From positions 5,286,501 to 5,350,500 of the forward strand of contig CM028906.1 of assembly GCA_016801845.1 (NCBI GenBank): DNA of 64,000 nucleotides. The letters are read 5' to 3'. Shown piece after piece: positions 28,077 to 41,071 of the stretch. Origin of the DNA: Polydactylus sextarius (taxonomy: Eukaryota; Chordata; Actinopteri; Polynemidae). A program made the position numbers and the translations under genes. Numbering within the stretch: position 1 is the stretch's first letter; each line of letters begins with the position of its first letter. Below the pieces are notes generated by a model, which worked only from the letters and a program-made list of their open reading frames with translations, ran no database searches and had not been told where the DNA came from.

Positions 28077-28227
28077 CATTTTTTGTTTACAGTGACTAAA
28101 GATGAATAAGGTGTTTTAGTTAAATTAACAAATCATCAGCAGTCTTAAAAATAATAGTCTGCAAAGAGCCTAGATAGACAGATACATACAATGTGAAAGA
28201 AAACTGGCTCAGATATGTTTAAATATT

Positions 28228-28233
28228 TTTATT
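28228..28233 (-). terminator. nnt: Candidate nnt polyadenylation signal
   Basis: TTTATT on the plus strand reads AATAAA on the nnt strand, 134 bases past the nnt stop. A second copy lies at 28275-28280. With the dtwd1 signal at 28071 the two genes are tail-to-tail with only about 150 bases between signals. Confidence 0.55.
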
Positions 28234-28366
28234 TACAAATCAGCAGACGTTTATATTTGTGTAATTCGTGTCCCTTTTATTTTCACCTCTGTAACACGAT
28301 CACATGTGTTGCAGGCCTGATAAATCTGTTTTCCAAAAATGAATATCCTGACAACCAATGCATTAA

Positions 28367-31300
28367 CTAGTAGAAGGCCTCTCTGATCTTGGCTTGCAGG
28401 TTGTCACAGGTCTTCTTGGCATCTCCCAGCAACATTGATGTGTTGGGTTTGTAGAAAATGGGATTATCTACTGCAGCGTATCCTACGCCCAAGGTACGCT
28501 TCATCACTATCACCTGGGATAAAGTTTTGATGGAAAGAAGGGTTAAAATATAGTGATGTGTGAGTTCAATGTGTTCAGTGTATATTAAGTCTTATTAAAA
28601 AAAAAAAAAAAAAAATAGACTTACCTGTTTGGATTTCCACACCTCCAGCACAGGCATGCCAGCAATTATAGAGTTGGGATCTTCTTGTGCTGCAGAATTC
28701 ACGGTGTCATTTGCTCCAATGACCAACGTCAAGTCTGTCTCTGTGGGCCACAGACATTTACAGATTTATACACAAGCCAGATGGCCAATTGTCCTCAATG
28801 TTATTGGGTTTTCCAGCACCACACTTATCTCGCCTCTGTCATAAACAGAACCATGTGTTTCAGTACTGCATGCCTGGTTGCTAAGAAAACAAAATATCAA
28901 AACACAACACAAGGCTGCTACACATATAGATCAAATGGCAGGTTGTGATTAATATGCACGTATTGATGTGGTAGTGTGATGTGACAAATTCCAGGTAAAG
29001 TGAAGAAATTGCAACAGTAAATATTCAAACCGCTCTGTTTTTTATTTTTAGATGAGTTTACCTGGGAAGTCTTCATTAATCTCATCCATTTCCAAGACCA
29101 CATCATAAGGAACACCAGCCTCAGCCAAGAGGACATTCAGCTGACCAGGCATACGACCAGCAACAGGGTGGATACCAAACCTGTTGGTGATGGACACAAA
29201 ATGTCACTGTACATCAACACTATCAACACAGCCCCAAGTAAAAATGCACCTGAATACTGTGTCGAGGGAGCAGTGCTCTGTGTAGATGGAGGTGAGTCTG
29301 TTAGCTACAATATGTAAAGTTTTGAACTATGATAGTAAATTATGTCACGTTAGATAAAATGCTCATATTTGAAACTTTAATTTAATATAAAACCAAAAAG
29401 GTACTTATGTCTTTTTGCTGTTTCTCACTTCATCAGAAGATGATGCAAATATTTCCCCATATCAATTGTTAGTTTTTCTTTCATCAGGGCACCTCAAAAG
29501 TTTTGTAACAAACTATACCCTTAAGTGAGGACACAGAGGCTTAAGTAATCTTGTTTGTGAATGAAGATAAAGAGCATGAGCAGATGCTCACCTGACAGTT
29601 TTTCCCTGTTCTGTCAGCATCTTCACCATGTCGGCAATTGGGTACTGGGCTTTGGCTGCACACAGACCCCAACCTAAAAGGCAATACGCAGAGATCAAAA
29701 CACACAACAGCCCTAACAAATTTTGTTCTTAATCATAGGATGTAATCAGCTTTATTTTACAAGCATCCCGGGATTCTGCAATCCCTGTTTGGTTGTTGGA
29801 GCCCATTATCCAATTTTTAAGCATTTCATATCCTGGAGTTGTGTTCTTGTTTATTGCCCCATTGGTATAAATCAGCATTTGACAGTTCTTGTTCATTCCT
29901 AAATGAAAGCAACAGCAACCCAGCTGTCTGGTTCGACAACAATAAAGTCACTTATTTTTCTCCCCTTCATTCTTTCTTTTGTCCTCTTCTCTGTGTCCTC
30001 ATCAACCACAAGTCCCCTCTCTGTATTAAATCATATGGTTCTGTTGGTCTGAGAAACATTTCTCTAAAGAAAACCTTTGCATGTGTGGTGTGCATTTAGG
30101 TCCCCTGCGTGCAAAGAACTCTTTTCAGTGTGTCTGAATAACCCTTATTTAACCCTGACAGTCAGGTATCTTGTAGAGTTCAGCATTACCCCTAATCGAG
30201 TTTTTTGAAGCCAGTCGCTCGTAACCCGTATCTCCTAATTCCCCAGATAACTGGAGCCTTCTGTTTCCTCACTGCTGTGCTTTGTTGTTGACAGCACATG
30301 GAGAACTCTTGAGTCTGGACTCAATAGCTCTCATGACTTTTCACTGTTTCTCTAATCGAACCAACATGTTGGACCACACAGCTGTCCTTGCATTGGTTTG
30401 GAGCCATTGGAAAACAACAGCAATCCAAATATCCAAGTTATTCAAAGTGGTTGCTCTTGCTGAGACCACTCAACAACTACTCAGTTGTCAGACACGTCTG
30501 GCTTTGTCTATTTAATAAATCAAGATGTGGTCATCATCTCAAATCACAGCAACCATCCTTTACTTTTTACTAACAAACATGTTCTGACACACTCACTTCA
30601 TAACTGTATGTGTGTCACAAGAGGCCAGGTGGCTGAGGGAATCATTTGTGAGCAAACCGCTCCCTCTTGTGGTCAGCGTGTTGTGCCCTAGCATTAATTA
30701 CCACTACAGCAATCTGTCCAAGATCCAGACCATTTCCAAATGTTTTGCAAAAGCTTAAAGTTTCTTCAGAGCGCCTGCTGCATAAACTTTTTTGATCCAC
30801 ATGTTGGCAGAACCAGGCTCAGCCATTGGTCAGATAAAGTTAGTCAGTTAAGAGGGAGCGCTGATGTTATTGATCCAGACGGTTTAAATAGCTGCAGCTG
30901 GAGGAAGGAGGAGTATGGATGGTGTCCCGTGTTTGGGGTCTGATACTAAAGTTATGCTCCACTTGAGATCTCTGATATGTACCAAAGCCTCTGTCTACAC
31001 CTGTCTCCTCTAAAAACTCCAGTTGTTTCCACTTTGTGCTGCTGGGTCAAGAAGGTTTTACTAATATACGCAGTATGCACGGTTTAAAATTACCATTAAA
31101 ATCTAGTTAAGTGTGTTTAGCTGACTAAAAACACAGTTTTTTAGATTCTTCTTGTAAAGGCAACTGTTTACAAGGTGAATCAAATGTACACATTTGTACA
31201 CTTTGTAAATTTTAACAACAAAATAAGATTTCTTAACAATAACACACACTCTAATCCATATTGCAAATGTTTTATGTTGGATGTACCTGGTGTGATGATG

Positions 31301-34300
31301 ATGTTGTTGGCTTCTTTGATGATGTCAATGGTCTGATCCACATTGACCTCTGTGTGAGTGCCAACAATCTCCATGGGCTTACCTCCAGCTGTGGAGGTGG
31401 TGCCGTACCCACCTAGGATCACGTTGGGCAGGGAGCGGTTCATAGCCTTGAAAGAGGACAGGAAATTTACTCAGGGATCAGGGAATTGTGAAGGGTCAAA
31501 GTTCACGTGTGCATGTCTACTCACCACACACATGATGTATGAGAGGATGGCACCAGAGGAGCCAATGAGTGCCCCAACAATGGTCATCAGGTTGTTGTCT
31601 AGTAGGAAACCTTCAGCACACAGCGCCCATCCAGAGTAGCTGTTTAACACGGTAATGACCACGGGCATGTCAGCGCCACCGATGGCTGCTGTCAGGGTGA
31701 CACCCTATGGGGAGGTTTGAAAAGTTGAACAGAAATATTTTCAATGTTTTCTTGTCATTATTTTTTTACTTCACCTGCTTTCAGCCTAGTTAAAACTCAC
31801 CATAACAGTGGAAAGCCCAGACACTCCCAGTAGACATCCCATACCAGTACCATAGCTGGAGCTGAGCATAAAAGGCACCATGCCTCCTACAGAAGCTGCC
31901 ATCAGACCGGCGTTCAGTGCGTGTCGTCCTGGCAGCATCAGGGGGGCGGAGTCCAGGATGCCTACAACCAAAACATTGTCGTAAAAAAGATTGACATCGT
32001 TTCTCTTTAGCTTTACAAAGTGGCACAAGATTTTTTTTAAATGCAAGAACAGTTGTCTCTTAAGCACTGTTGAGGGCCTCTGAATCTATAAATCATATAG
32101 CAGTTTTTCACCAACCACCAAGTGGCCTGTAACAAATTACAAAAAAAGCTTAATTGTTTCTCTTAATAATTCACATTGCAATGTAAATTAGTGACTGCTG
32201 ACACGTGCACACATCTCCACCCTCCAGGGTCCAGGCCTGGATTTACTTAGCAGGATCTTTGGCTTTAACCAGATGAAAAACACAAATCAGTGCCAGAGAA
32301 TGTAAAGCTCAGTGTTTATAGAGATAATACTGTCAAATGTAGATGATTTGACTTGAAAAGGACAGTCTGACTTTTGGGAAATTTGGGATATGCACAATAT
32401 CTGAGTACACATACAATATACATGAGATACAGGTACACATAGTCAAACAAAATCAGTCACCTTGAAGTTTGCCATAGGCCACCAGTGATCCACTGAAGGT
32501 GACGCCTCCGATGTAGGTGCCCAGATATGCTACAGTCTTAATAACATTGGCGGCTGGGTGAGCGTCCAGGTGGGGGTACTCAATCATGTACTCAGCTACG
32601 CAGGTGAGAACAGCCGCCAGACCCACAAGGCTGTGGAATGCTGCCACGAGTTGTGGCAAATCTGAAATTTCAATGCGCTTGGCGATGGTCAGGCCTGTGA
32701 GCAATATGAAGGTCAGCCCAGGAAAATGTAGGAAAAAAGAAAATGAAAAGATATCAGAAATTCTTAGTGAGTTACTATGTTTGGCTGAGTCAAACATCAG
32801 ATTTCAAACTTTTCATGCACATTGGCTGAGTTCGAACACAAAAACCTTTTTATAAAGTTAAAAAAAAAGAGCAGATGGTTGAGAGGACAGACACGTGTTT
32901 CCAGTTAAATAGCATGATCTTCAAAGTCTGTCTGATGAGTCCTAAGTTAAATAGTTAAGTATGTTTTCTTCAAAACACAGGGACACTAATTTAACACTAA
33001 GTAAACCCTTGTGCTTGGCTGTTTGTGTGAGTGCGTGTGCACTGATGATACAATCATTTATCACCCTGTTTTCTTAAATTACTATTAACATGTACAAGAT
33101 TCTGACAAAATCCATGTCTCTTCTTGTGTGGACAAGATGATTGATGTTCTGCTATGAATTAGCAAAAAAAAAAAAAAAAAGCAAAACTCAATCTCTTTCA
33201 AGATGAGAGGAGTTGCATGCAAAATTCATAACATAACTCATTCATGATGGTCTTGCAGTATTGTAAACAAACTGTTTGACTTAAAGAAGCAATGCCTGAG
33301 GTTTATTAATTTTGCTTCTTTTCGGATGGAGACTGACTGAAGCCCAGACATGTCCATTAGCGCTTTGGATAGTGAATGACAACCAAATAGAGTAACCAGA
33401 ATCAGTCAGCACCAGAGAATCCTGTCTGTCAACTGTTTGAGAGGAGCATAACTGTAGATCCTCTAAAAATCATGATGATATGTTTACCCAGGGTCCCTCC
33501 AGTGGCCATGGCCAGAGACATCTGAGACAGCAGCTCTGGTGAGGGTTTGAGGGCACCAAGAGTGGCGGCGATGCCTCCTGCCACTCCCATCATGCCGAGG
33601 GCGTTACCCAAGCGACTGGTGCCCTGAGCAGAGAGGCCTGCCAGCGCCCCAACACAACACATGCCTGATCCCAGGTACATCATCTGTGATTAAAAAAAAA
33701 AAAAAAATCAAAACTAAACTAAAAACAATGATAGACATATTTGTGTAGTGTTTGATCATAGTCAAGGCACTCAGGATGTCCTTAGATCATGAGCAGACAA
33801 TAAATAATGATTTATTTATACCAGATCAGCAGAAAATTATATTATTATATTTTTAAAATATACTGAGGTGTTGGTATTGATTTGCAAAACAAGTCACCTT
33901 GGGCCGGGCAGAAAATGCAATGGAGGTATTACAGATTTTATGTTGTGTTCTGTGTTGTTATGTTATGCCAATTTAAGACTCATCAGTAAACATAAAGTAC
34001 TAGAAATCTAAAAAAAAATTTTTAACTGGGGAGAAATACGAAACATTCATCCTGTCACCTGTTCAATGCTGTAACCAGCTGCCAATGAAGCTCCATATCC
34101 TCCAACAAATGCAGCGCCGGGCAGCACATACAGGTAGTTGTACTCAGGAGGATCTGTGGGACGCTTGAACATGTCCAACATCCTCTGAGTAATCAGAAAA
34201 CCTCCTGCACGCACAAACCCCAAAAACAACAGTAAATGAAGGTTTGTTTTGACAGGGAAGATAATGTATCCTGTTCTCTATTGGTGTTTTTGTGTTGAAT

Positions 34301-37300
34301 ATCAAACCGGCAATGTTGATGGACGAAACAAAGGCAGCAGCCAGAGCAAGGCTCTCTGGTAGGGTGGAAGGTGTGAGACCTCCACCCATCAGCACTAGAC
34401 CTCCTACAGCTGTCAGACCTGCCAAAATATATTAGAATACACAGTAATCAGACAATGCAAAACATACAAAAACACACAATTTGGCCATTACCATCTCATA
34501 TAGACTGACCTGAAATGGCATTGGTGACAGACATGAGGGGTGAGTGCAGAGCAGGGGTGACGCCCCACACAGTGTGGTATCCCACGATCCCAGCCAAACC
34601 GAAGGTTGTGACCATCTGTGTGAAAGCTGCGTTGGGGGAAATGATGCCCAGACCCAGACAGGTGGACAGACCTGCAGAGAAACATGGCAGAGCAGTGTTG
34701 TTGTTGTTGTTGTATGAACAGTTTTTAGTATTCATTATTGTTCATATTTTATATGCTCATATGCTTATATTCATTATTTTATATTCAGTATTAAGCCATC
34801 TGAAATAGTTTCAAATGTTTTTTTTTTTTTGTAATGCAGGAAACCTAAAAAACTAAACTAAAACATGTTACTACAAATGTCATTGCAGTTTCACTACAGT
34901 TTCCCTTGGGTTAGCTGTATAATTTAAAATAAATTTAGCTTTTCCTTCAGTAAGAGCAGGTCTTTTATACAGAAATGATAAAAACAAATCTAATAATCTA
35001 ATAGATTTCTTGTAGAAAAAAAAATCATTGCATATTAAAACATGTCTCATGTCTAAAAGTCAGAATTATTCCTGCACTGATCTGTGATCTGTGTCTGACC
35101 TGCAGTGTAAATGCCAGCGGAGGTCATGGTGCGGTTGAAGGGAGAAACCAGTGCTGCTTTCTCAGCCTCCAGCTCCATGACTGTTTTCTGTTTTACCGGG
35201 GCTGGGGGGGCTGTTTTAGGGAGTGGGGATGGAAACATGTTCTTGCCTTCCTGGATACACCAGAAAATACACACACACACACACGAGGACCAGTGTGAGA
35301 ACACAGTGAACATCCACAGAGTTTTGCGTGAGAAACACACATCAAGTCATACATTGTGGGAGATCTTTCCTGAGTGGTGGGAGAACTCAAACTACAAACT
35401 TGTGAACTGTGTAGGAGATTATACCGAACAAACAGAAATCATGAACCAGTTACCAGCGGTTTTGAAAGATAAATTCTCTTTTAAGAGGCCTGAATAATGC
35501 TTAGTTTAACAAGGGGGTAAACTGATATGTCTTGTTGAGGTTGCATGCTTTCTCTGCCATAAACAATGTGTCAAAGCCAAAATTCCTGGAAAAGTATATT
35601 TTGAAACGTTCATAACATTCTTGCTGGGATCCAGCGTGAGCTATTCCCAGCTGTGATCATTTTTTTAGAACTCATTTGGCACAGTATCCTCGCATGACAG
35701 GATCTGATAGCTCACACTGAGAATGAATGATGCCAGCAGAGATGGAAGTTATCAGCAGACAGTTACAACAAATAAAAAACTCACCTTCATAACAAGAGTC
35801 CCACGGATGACATGGTCAATTGTTCCATAGTCGAACTCATCTGTAGGCTCATAGTGGAAGTATTCCTTGTCTGGGCTAATGGCCTTAAGCAGTTTTATTA
35901 TGTTATTTGAGTACAGAGTGCTGGCCTGGGTGGCCATGCGGCTGGGCAGGTCTGTGTAGCCAATGTGAGTTACTCCCTTAAAAACAAAATAAACCAGTAG
36001 TGAATCTTACCCATACAGTAGATAAGCAAAACACAAAGACAGAACATATTATTTCCTCGGCAGAAAGCTCACCTTGTGGACATATAGTTCACCAGGCCTG
36101 GTGGTCTCTATGTTGCCCCCTGCCTCTGAGGCCAAATCCACCACCACGGAACCGTCCTTCATCGACTCGACAAATTCCTTCTTGATCAGGATGGGAGCCC
36201 TTTTCCCTACATGAGAGAGAAACAGGACATGTGAGTTGGATCAAATACTGAAGCTGCAAAACACAAATAGATAAATTACTGTAGAATAAGAGGGCATCGG
36301 TACAACTGACCTGGGATCAGAGCAGTGCTGATGACAATGTCAACCTCTTTACATTGCTTGGCAAAAAGGGCCATCTCAGCCTCAATGAACTCCTTTGACA
36401 TCTCTTTGGCGTAACCTCCAACTCCCTCTCCAGATTCTTTTATGTCGACTTCTAACGGTTCTGCCCCAAACGATTTGAACTGCTCCAGAGCTGCTGGCCT
36501 GATGGAGCAGGAAACAGTAAGATTATTGTCATGGTCACAGTCATCACAGCCATCATCATTTAGTCCCCTGCACCATGAAATATGCTGTCTCACTGCATTT
36601 CCATGTAATACCTGGTGTCAAATCCTCTGACTATGGCTCCCATTGACTTGGCTGCACCTGCTGCTGCTAAACCAGCCACTCCACCTCCAATAACCAGGAC
36701 CTGTGTACATCAGAAATATCCATATCCATCACTGTACAGGGAGGAGACAGGTGGTCCACTATGGACTACTACATACAATATGTAGATCATTACCTTAGCT
36801 GGAGGTACTTTTCCTGCAGCTGTGATCTGACCAGTAAAGAACCTTCCAAAGTGGTTGGCAGCCAGAACCACCGCTTTGTACCTTCAAAAGAAAGATTTAA
36901 TGTCATTCACATTGACTGTAATTGGAGGCTCTTAATATTTGAATCTGCAAAATGTCCATTTGTTTTATTACCCAGCAATGTTAGCCATGGAGCTAAGTGC
37001 ATCATAGCCCTGTGCGATGGTGACTCTGGGGACCTGGTCCATAGCGAGCACAGTGCTCTGTTTCTGCGACAGCTTATTCATCAGCTCTGGGTTCTGCGCT
37101 GGATAGACGAAACTCACTAAACTGGAATTAGGCTTCAGGAAATCAACCTCATTTAAGCTGGGGGCTCGGACCTAAAAAAAGAAAAAAAAATGGAGGTCAT
37201 GATTGACATATCATGACTGGAAATTCTTTAATGTCTGGACTCAAGCTATACAAACCTTAAGGACCAAGTCTGAGGCAAAGGCTCCTTTGACGTCAGTGAT

Positions 37301-38395
37301 ACTGGCTCCAGCATCTTTGTACTGTTGGTCAGAGAACTGTGATTGCTCTCCAGCACCGCTTTCCACCTGCACATTGAACCCCTGCTTGACCAACGCCTGC
37401 ACACCCGCAGGTGACAACGCTACACGACGCTCAGATTGTAGAGTTTCCTTAGGAACGCCAACCACCATGTTCTTGTAAGGTACACCTGAACACACACACA
37501 CACACACACACACCAGCTGATATTTGGATATTTGGAGCAGCTGATATTTGGATCAAACAAAAGCCTTTTTTGAAAATCAACAACCAGTTCAGTTAAATAT
37601 TAGAACCTTTATAAACAAAATGTCAAAAACTGGGTGACTTTGGCGTCTTATCTTTTTTGTGCAATAACACAGAAAAGCATGTGTGTAGAGCTGAGATTGT
37701 GTGCCTGCAAACGGTGTCAGATTACATATTTCTCTCCATACACGGCATGGTGACCTCGCCGCCATGGAGACATTATTAGCAGGTGATTGGATCTATGCCA
37801 GCACACACAGAGCGGCCTGTACTCCTGCACAGACTTGCTTGAAATTCAAACTTAAAAGCAGTCACTAACTCGCAGTAAAAGTTTATAAAGACTCTGTGCC
37901 AAGTGAACCACAAACAGCTCTGACACCATAAAAAATATCTATTAATGGAATTTGCTTTTAATCTATAATTTAAAGTTTTATGTGTCACCTTTAACTGACC
38001 TCTCATATGATCTCACATGTTAGCAGTGCATACAGCTCAGTGAGCACATTTACTGCCTGATCCATACAAGTGTTCCCTTTTTTGGGAACATCTTTGGTAA
38101 CCTGTTGCTTGTTGTTTTCCACTCTTCAGGTCAGGAGGAGTGTGTCCTTGAGTGAACTGTTCTTCTGACTCAGTTCAGACACAGAGGAAATCCAAAGCAA
38201 AGACCCAGCTTGGCCTCTGTGAAAACTAATGTAAGGTTAAGCAAAGAGATTTTTGCATTTCCTACCTCTGGAGGCCTTTTGGTCCCATAATGCAGGAAAA
38301 GTCCTGAATTGCCTCCTTCCAGAAATCCTCTGACAGGCCCCTTGCTGGAAGAAAATCACAGAAGAGCTGGAGACGCAGCGCAAGAGGGTCGACAT
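28367..38395 (-). CDS. nnt: NAD(P) transhydrogenase, mitochondrial
   Basis: Twenty-one coding exons, listed 5' to 3': 38266-38395, 37256-37485, 36972-37171, 36794-36881, 36612-36700, 36311-36498, 36073-36206, 35785-35976, 35100-35250, 34510-34671, 34308-34418, 34059-34204, 33488-33683, 32461-32694, 31801-31961, 31525-31704, 31287-31446, 29592-29673, 29062-29180, 28625-28740, 28367-28513. They sum to 3216 nt, 1071 aa (human 1086), with consistent phases. Residues 1-43 are an Arg/Ser-rich matrix-targeting presequence. Domain I (NAD-binding) has VGVPKE, the VLVIGGGVAGLAAAGAAK fold and GFDTR. Domain II is about a dozen membrane helices. Domain III (NADP-binding) has IHPVAGRMPGQLNVLLAEA, VIGANDTVNSAAQEDP and GYAAVDNP. 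The enzyme sits in the inner membrane and uses proton re-entry to drive NADH + NADP+ to NAD+ + NADPH. An in-frame ATG 37 codons upstream exists, but the chosen start gives the better presequence. Confidence 0.97.
29674..31286 (-). other. nnt: nnt intron 17 (about 1.6 kb, largest in the gene)
   Basis: Separates the exon ending in the IIITPG loop from the next NADP-binding exon. No coding or RNA gene is recognised inside it. Confidence 0.8.
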
Positions 38396-39180
38396 GGCCA
38401 CTGAGTGTCCGCTAGTGAGACTCCCTCTGGCTCTTGAATATGAACACAAACAAGCAGCTGTAGGTGATAAGTTAACAGTACTTCTGCACTTGCTGTCAAA
38501 TAACAAAAAACATTATAATCCTCCCCCACTCTCAGTCTGGCTGTCTGTTACGAGGCCTACATACAACAGAGTGACATTTCAGTACTACAGGACACGACAC
38601 ACACACGCACTCACGCTCACACAGGACCCAGGGTTGATTACAGACTCCGGGCTTGTTCGCGAGATCTGGAATTATGACGGCACAGAGGGGAACTGCGCCA
38701 AGTCTGGCCTAGCTGTTGTTGTGGGCAGAGAGAAGCAGGCAAAGACACAGATAGGTCATATAAAATGCTGTGGTTCTGGAGGGTACAGTCAAGGATTCAC
38801 ACTATACATACAGTACATACCCCTTACATAAACAAACTTTAGAGAAGAAACTCGTGGCATTTCTTTTTATTTTATTTCTGAACCTTATTTTGTCATTACT
38901 CTCTGAATAATCATTCAGTCAACTAGTGTCCCTCCCCCTACACCCCCTGTTTACTAACTCATTCATGAATTTAAAGACAAAGTGGTTGTGCTGTTTACCT
39001 CAAGTTTGGCTTTAAGATTTAGAGAAAGATCAGATCAATGTTTCAACTATACCTCAGCAGCAGCAGGGTCACCTGTGGGACGTCCTACCCAAAATTCACC
39101 GCGTCTGCACTGGGGGGGCAGACTGACGACCTTCCGCAGTTTCGATATCACTGCTGCACTATTTATGTATAAATAGCAAT
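38396..39180 (-). promoter_or_regulatory. nnt: Probable nnt promoter / 5' untranslated region
   Basis: Upstream of the nnt start on its strand. It is relatively rich in CpG and mixed sequence around 38580-38720 and 39050-39140 compared with neighbouring AT-rich DNA. A 5' untranslated exon is expected from other vertebrates but could not be placed. No coding gene was seen. Confidence 0.35.
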
Positions 39181-39599
39181 TCACGTGACTCCAGTTATGA
39201 CCAGCCTTAAGGCAGATAACTTCCCTGCTGCTTCAAACGCCACTGGATTACCTGGGAATTAAAGGCTAGATCAATGTATTTATTTAATTTTTATATGGAT
39301 TAAATGAATGACACCTCTTTTCTTTTTTGCACATTTGTCATATTTGTCATTGGTAGAAAAAGTATAATAATCCTAACAATTATTATTATTATTATTTTTA
39401 TTATTATCTAATTTAAAGTATATAGTATTTAGAACTACCCATGAAGGCAAGATTTTTTATTTTCTATTTATTGAAAGTAAAATGTACTATACTGTACTCC
39501 CAAACATAAAATGTAAATCTTCTCAAATTGTGATGTTATTTGTACAGTGTAGAGCACAGAAAATATATATTAGCTAATTTCACAAATTAGAAAAATGCT

Positions 39600-39830
39600 G
39601 AAAGGTTAATTCATGTATTTGTTACCTCATGACTGGACTACTGTTATTCCTTATTATCAGGACATCCCAATAACTCTGTTAAAAAATGCTCCAAAATGCT
39701 ACAGCTTGTTGCACCATGTTACTGGTTCAACTGTTTTCCTGCTCCCAGTTGATATCACCATTGAATCGTTGAAGTCTTCCAGCCTGCCTTGCCTACTGCC
39801 CAGGCAGAGGTGAACTACAAGACAACCTTG
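39600..39830 (+). mobile_element. LINE reverse-transcriptase fragment (L2/CR1-like)
   Basis: Broken frames contain the pattern 'TS-LDYC-SLLSG-P', then 'KCSKMLQLV', which resembles the conserved 'SRLDYCNSLLYGLP...LQLVQNAAARL' segment near the end of the RT domain in L2/CR1/jockey-type LINEs. It is frame-broken, truncated on both sides and not functional. Confidence 0.5.
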
Positions 39831-40152
39831 ATATTGCCAGACTTTCTTTGTTTTGGTAAATCCTGTGATCATGTATTCATCATGTGAATCTTTTTCTGCA
39901 CAAAATTCAGTGATCAAACTAACATAAGCAAAGAGCATCAGTTTCTTATGATGGGAAGAAGAGTTTCAAACAGTTGATAGAACCTTTTTTTCTCATAAAA
40001 GTTTCACGTTTAGAGTCTGACACTTAAAACTTGACACAGTAAACATTGATCTCTGGCAGATGTTGTAATTATTCAGGTTTTCGTCCAAATCTTAGTAAAA
40101 TTAAATGTGTCATATCTGTGATTTAAAAAGTATCAGTTTATTTTACTGTTAA

Positions 40153-40178
40153 TTATATATATATATATATATATATAT
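40153..40178. repeat. (AT)n microsatellite
   Basis: About 13 AT units inside AATTA-rich DNA. Confidence 0.9.
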
Positions 40179-40749
40179 TAATTATATGTAAATTATAATT
40201 TCAAATATTGATTGATATATTCCAACAGTCCCAGTCAACAGAAACATTAACCTTCTGCACCATTTCAAACTTGCGATATGACAAATACAAGCTCAAGTTC
40301 AATGGCAATTGGTTTTGTAACTTCTGCAGTACCATTGTATTTACAGCTAACACCAACAACAGAGACATCTAGTGGTGAAATGTGTTTATTTCAGAAGAAT
40401 TAAAGCTGCCGTCAGGTCTGATGTGCAGGTCCTTTCACTGATTAAATGTGATGCTTCTGAACTGGAAATGTGAACCAAAGCTCTAAATATTTTTTTCTTT
40501 TTTGTTTTTTCACCCTTAGATTTGTGTTAAATGTTAGATGTTAAAGGCGTGATCAGACTCTGAGACTGTCTGTTCTAGACTTCCTCTAGGGACTATGAGC
40601 TCTACTGTCCTACTGACATAAATCATAAAAGTCCCAGATCAAGTGATCCAGTGACATTTAATACTCGGCTTTACATTTATTCCTCCATTGCAATGCATTA
40701 CTTTAATTTCTGACAGTGTATGCAACCACACATCTGATAGGTCACTGAA

Positions 40750-40910
40750 GCCTTGTGATGATGGAAGGAAAGAAAATAGTCAGTGATCAGGATCTGTTGT
40801 CAAGGAGACGCTACCAGAGTCTGAAATCAAGGATAAAGACACTCACAAACAGCTTCTACCCACAAACCATCAGACTCCTGAACATTACATTAAACACTTA
40901 TGTGATGACT
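40750..40910 (+). mobile_element. LINE ORF2 C-terminal fragment
   Basis: The frame contains 'SRRRYQSLKSRIKTLTNSFY' followed by 'PQTIRLLN'. This resembles the C-terminal tail of fish LINE ORF2 proteins (RRYRSLR-R-NRL-NSFFP-AVRLLN). Only this tail is present. The lineage assignment is from memory. Confidence 0.4.
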
Positions 40911-41071
40911 AAATCCATAAACGTAGTCATTAATTACAATTCCATATGGGTTGAGTTTAACATAGTAGAATAACATGCAGGTGTAACCAACAATAGCCTT
41001 GTTGACCTTGTCCTCAAAGTCCATAAGGAATAGACACACTCTTACACAATCTTTTCATGTCCTGATATTTA

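Noticed and set aside
38396..38506. Upstream in-frame ATG (38504-38506) as the nnt start
   Set aside because: It would add 37 residues without targeting character in front of a good matrix presequence, and the family's usual length fits the inner start.
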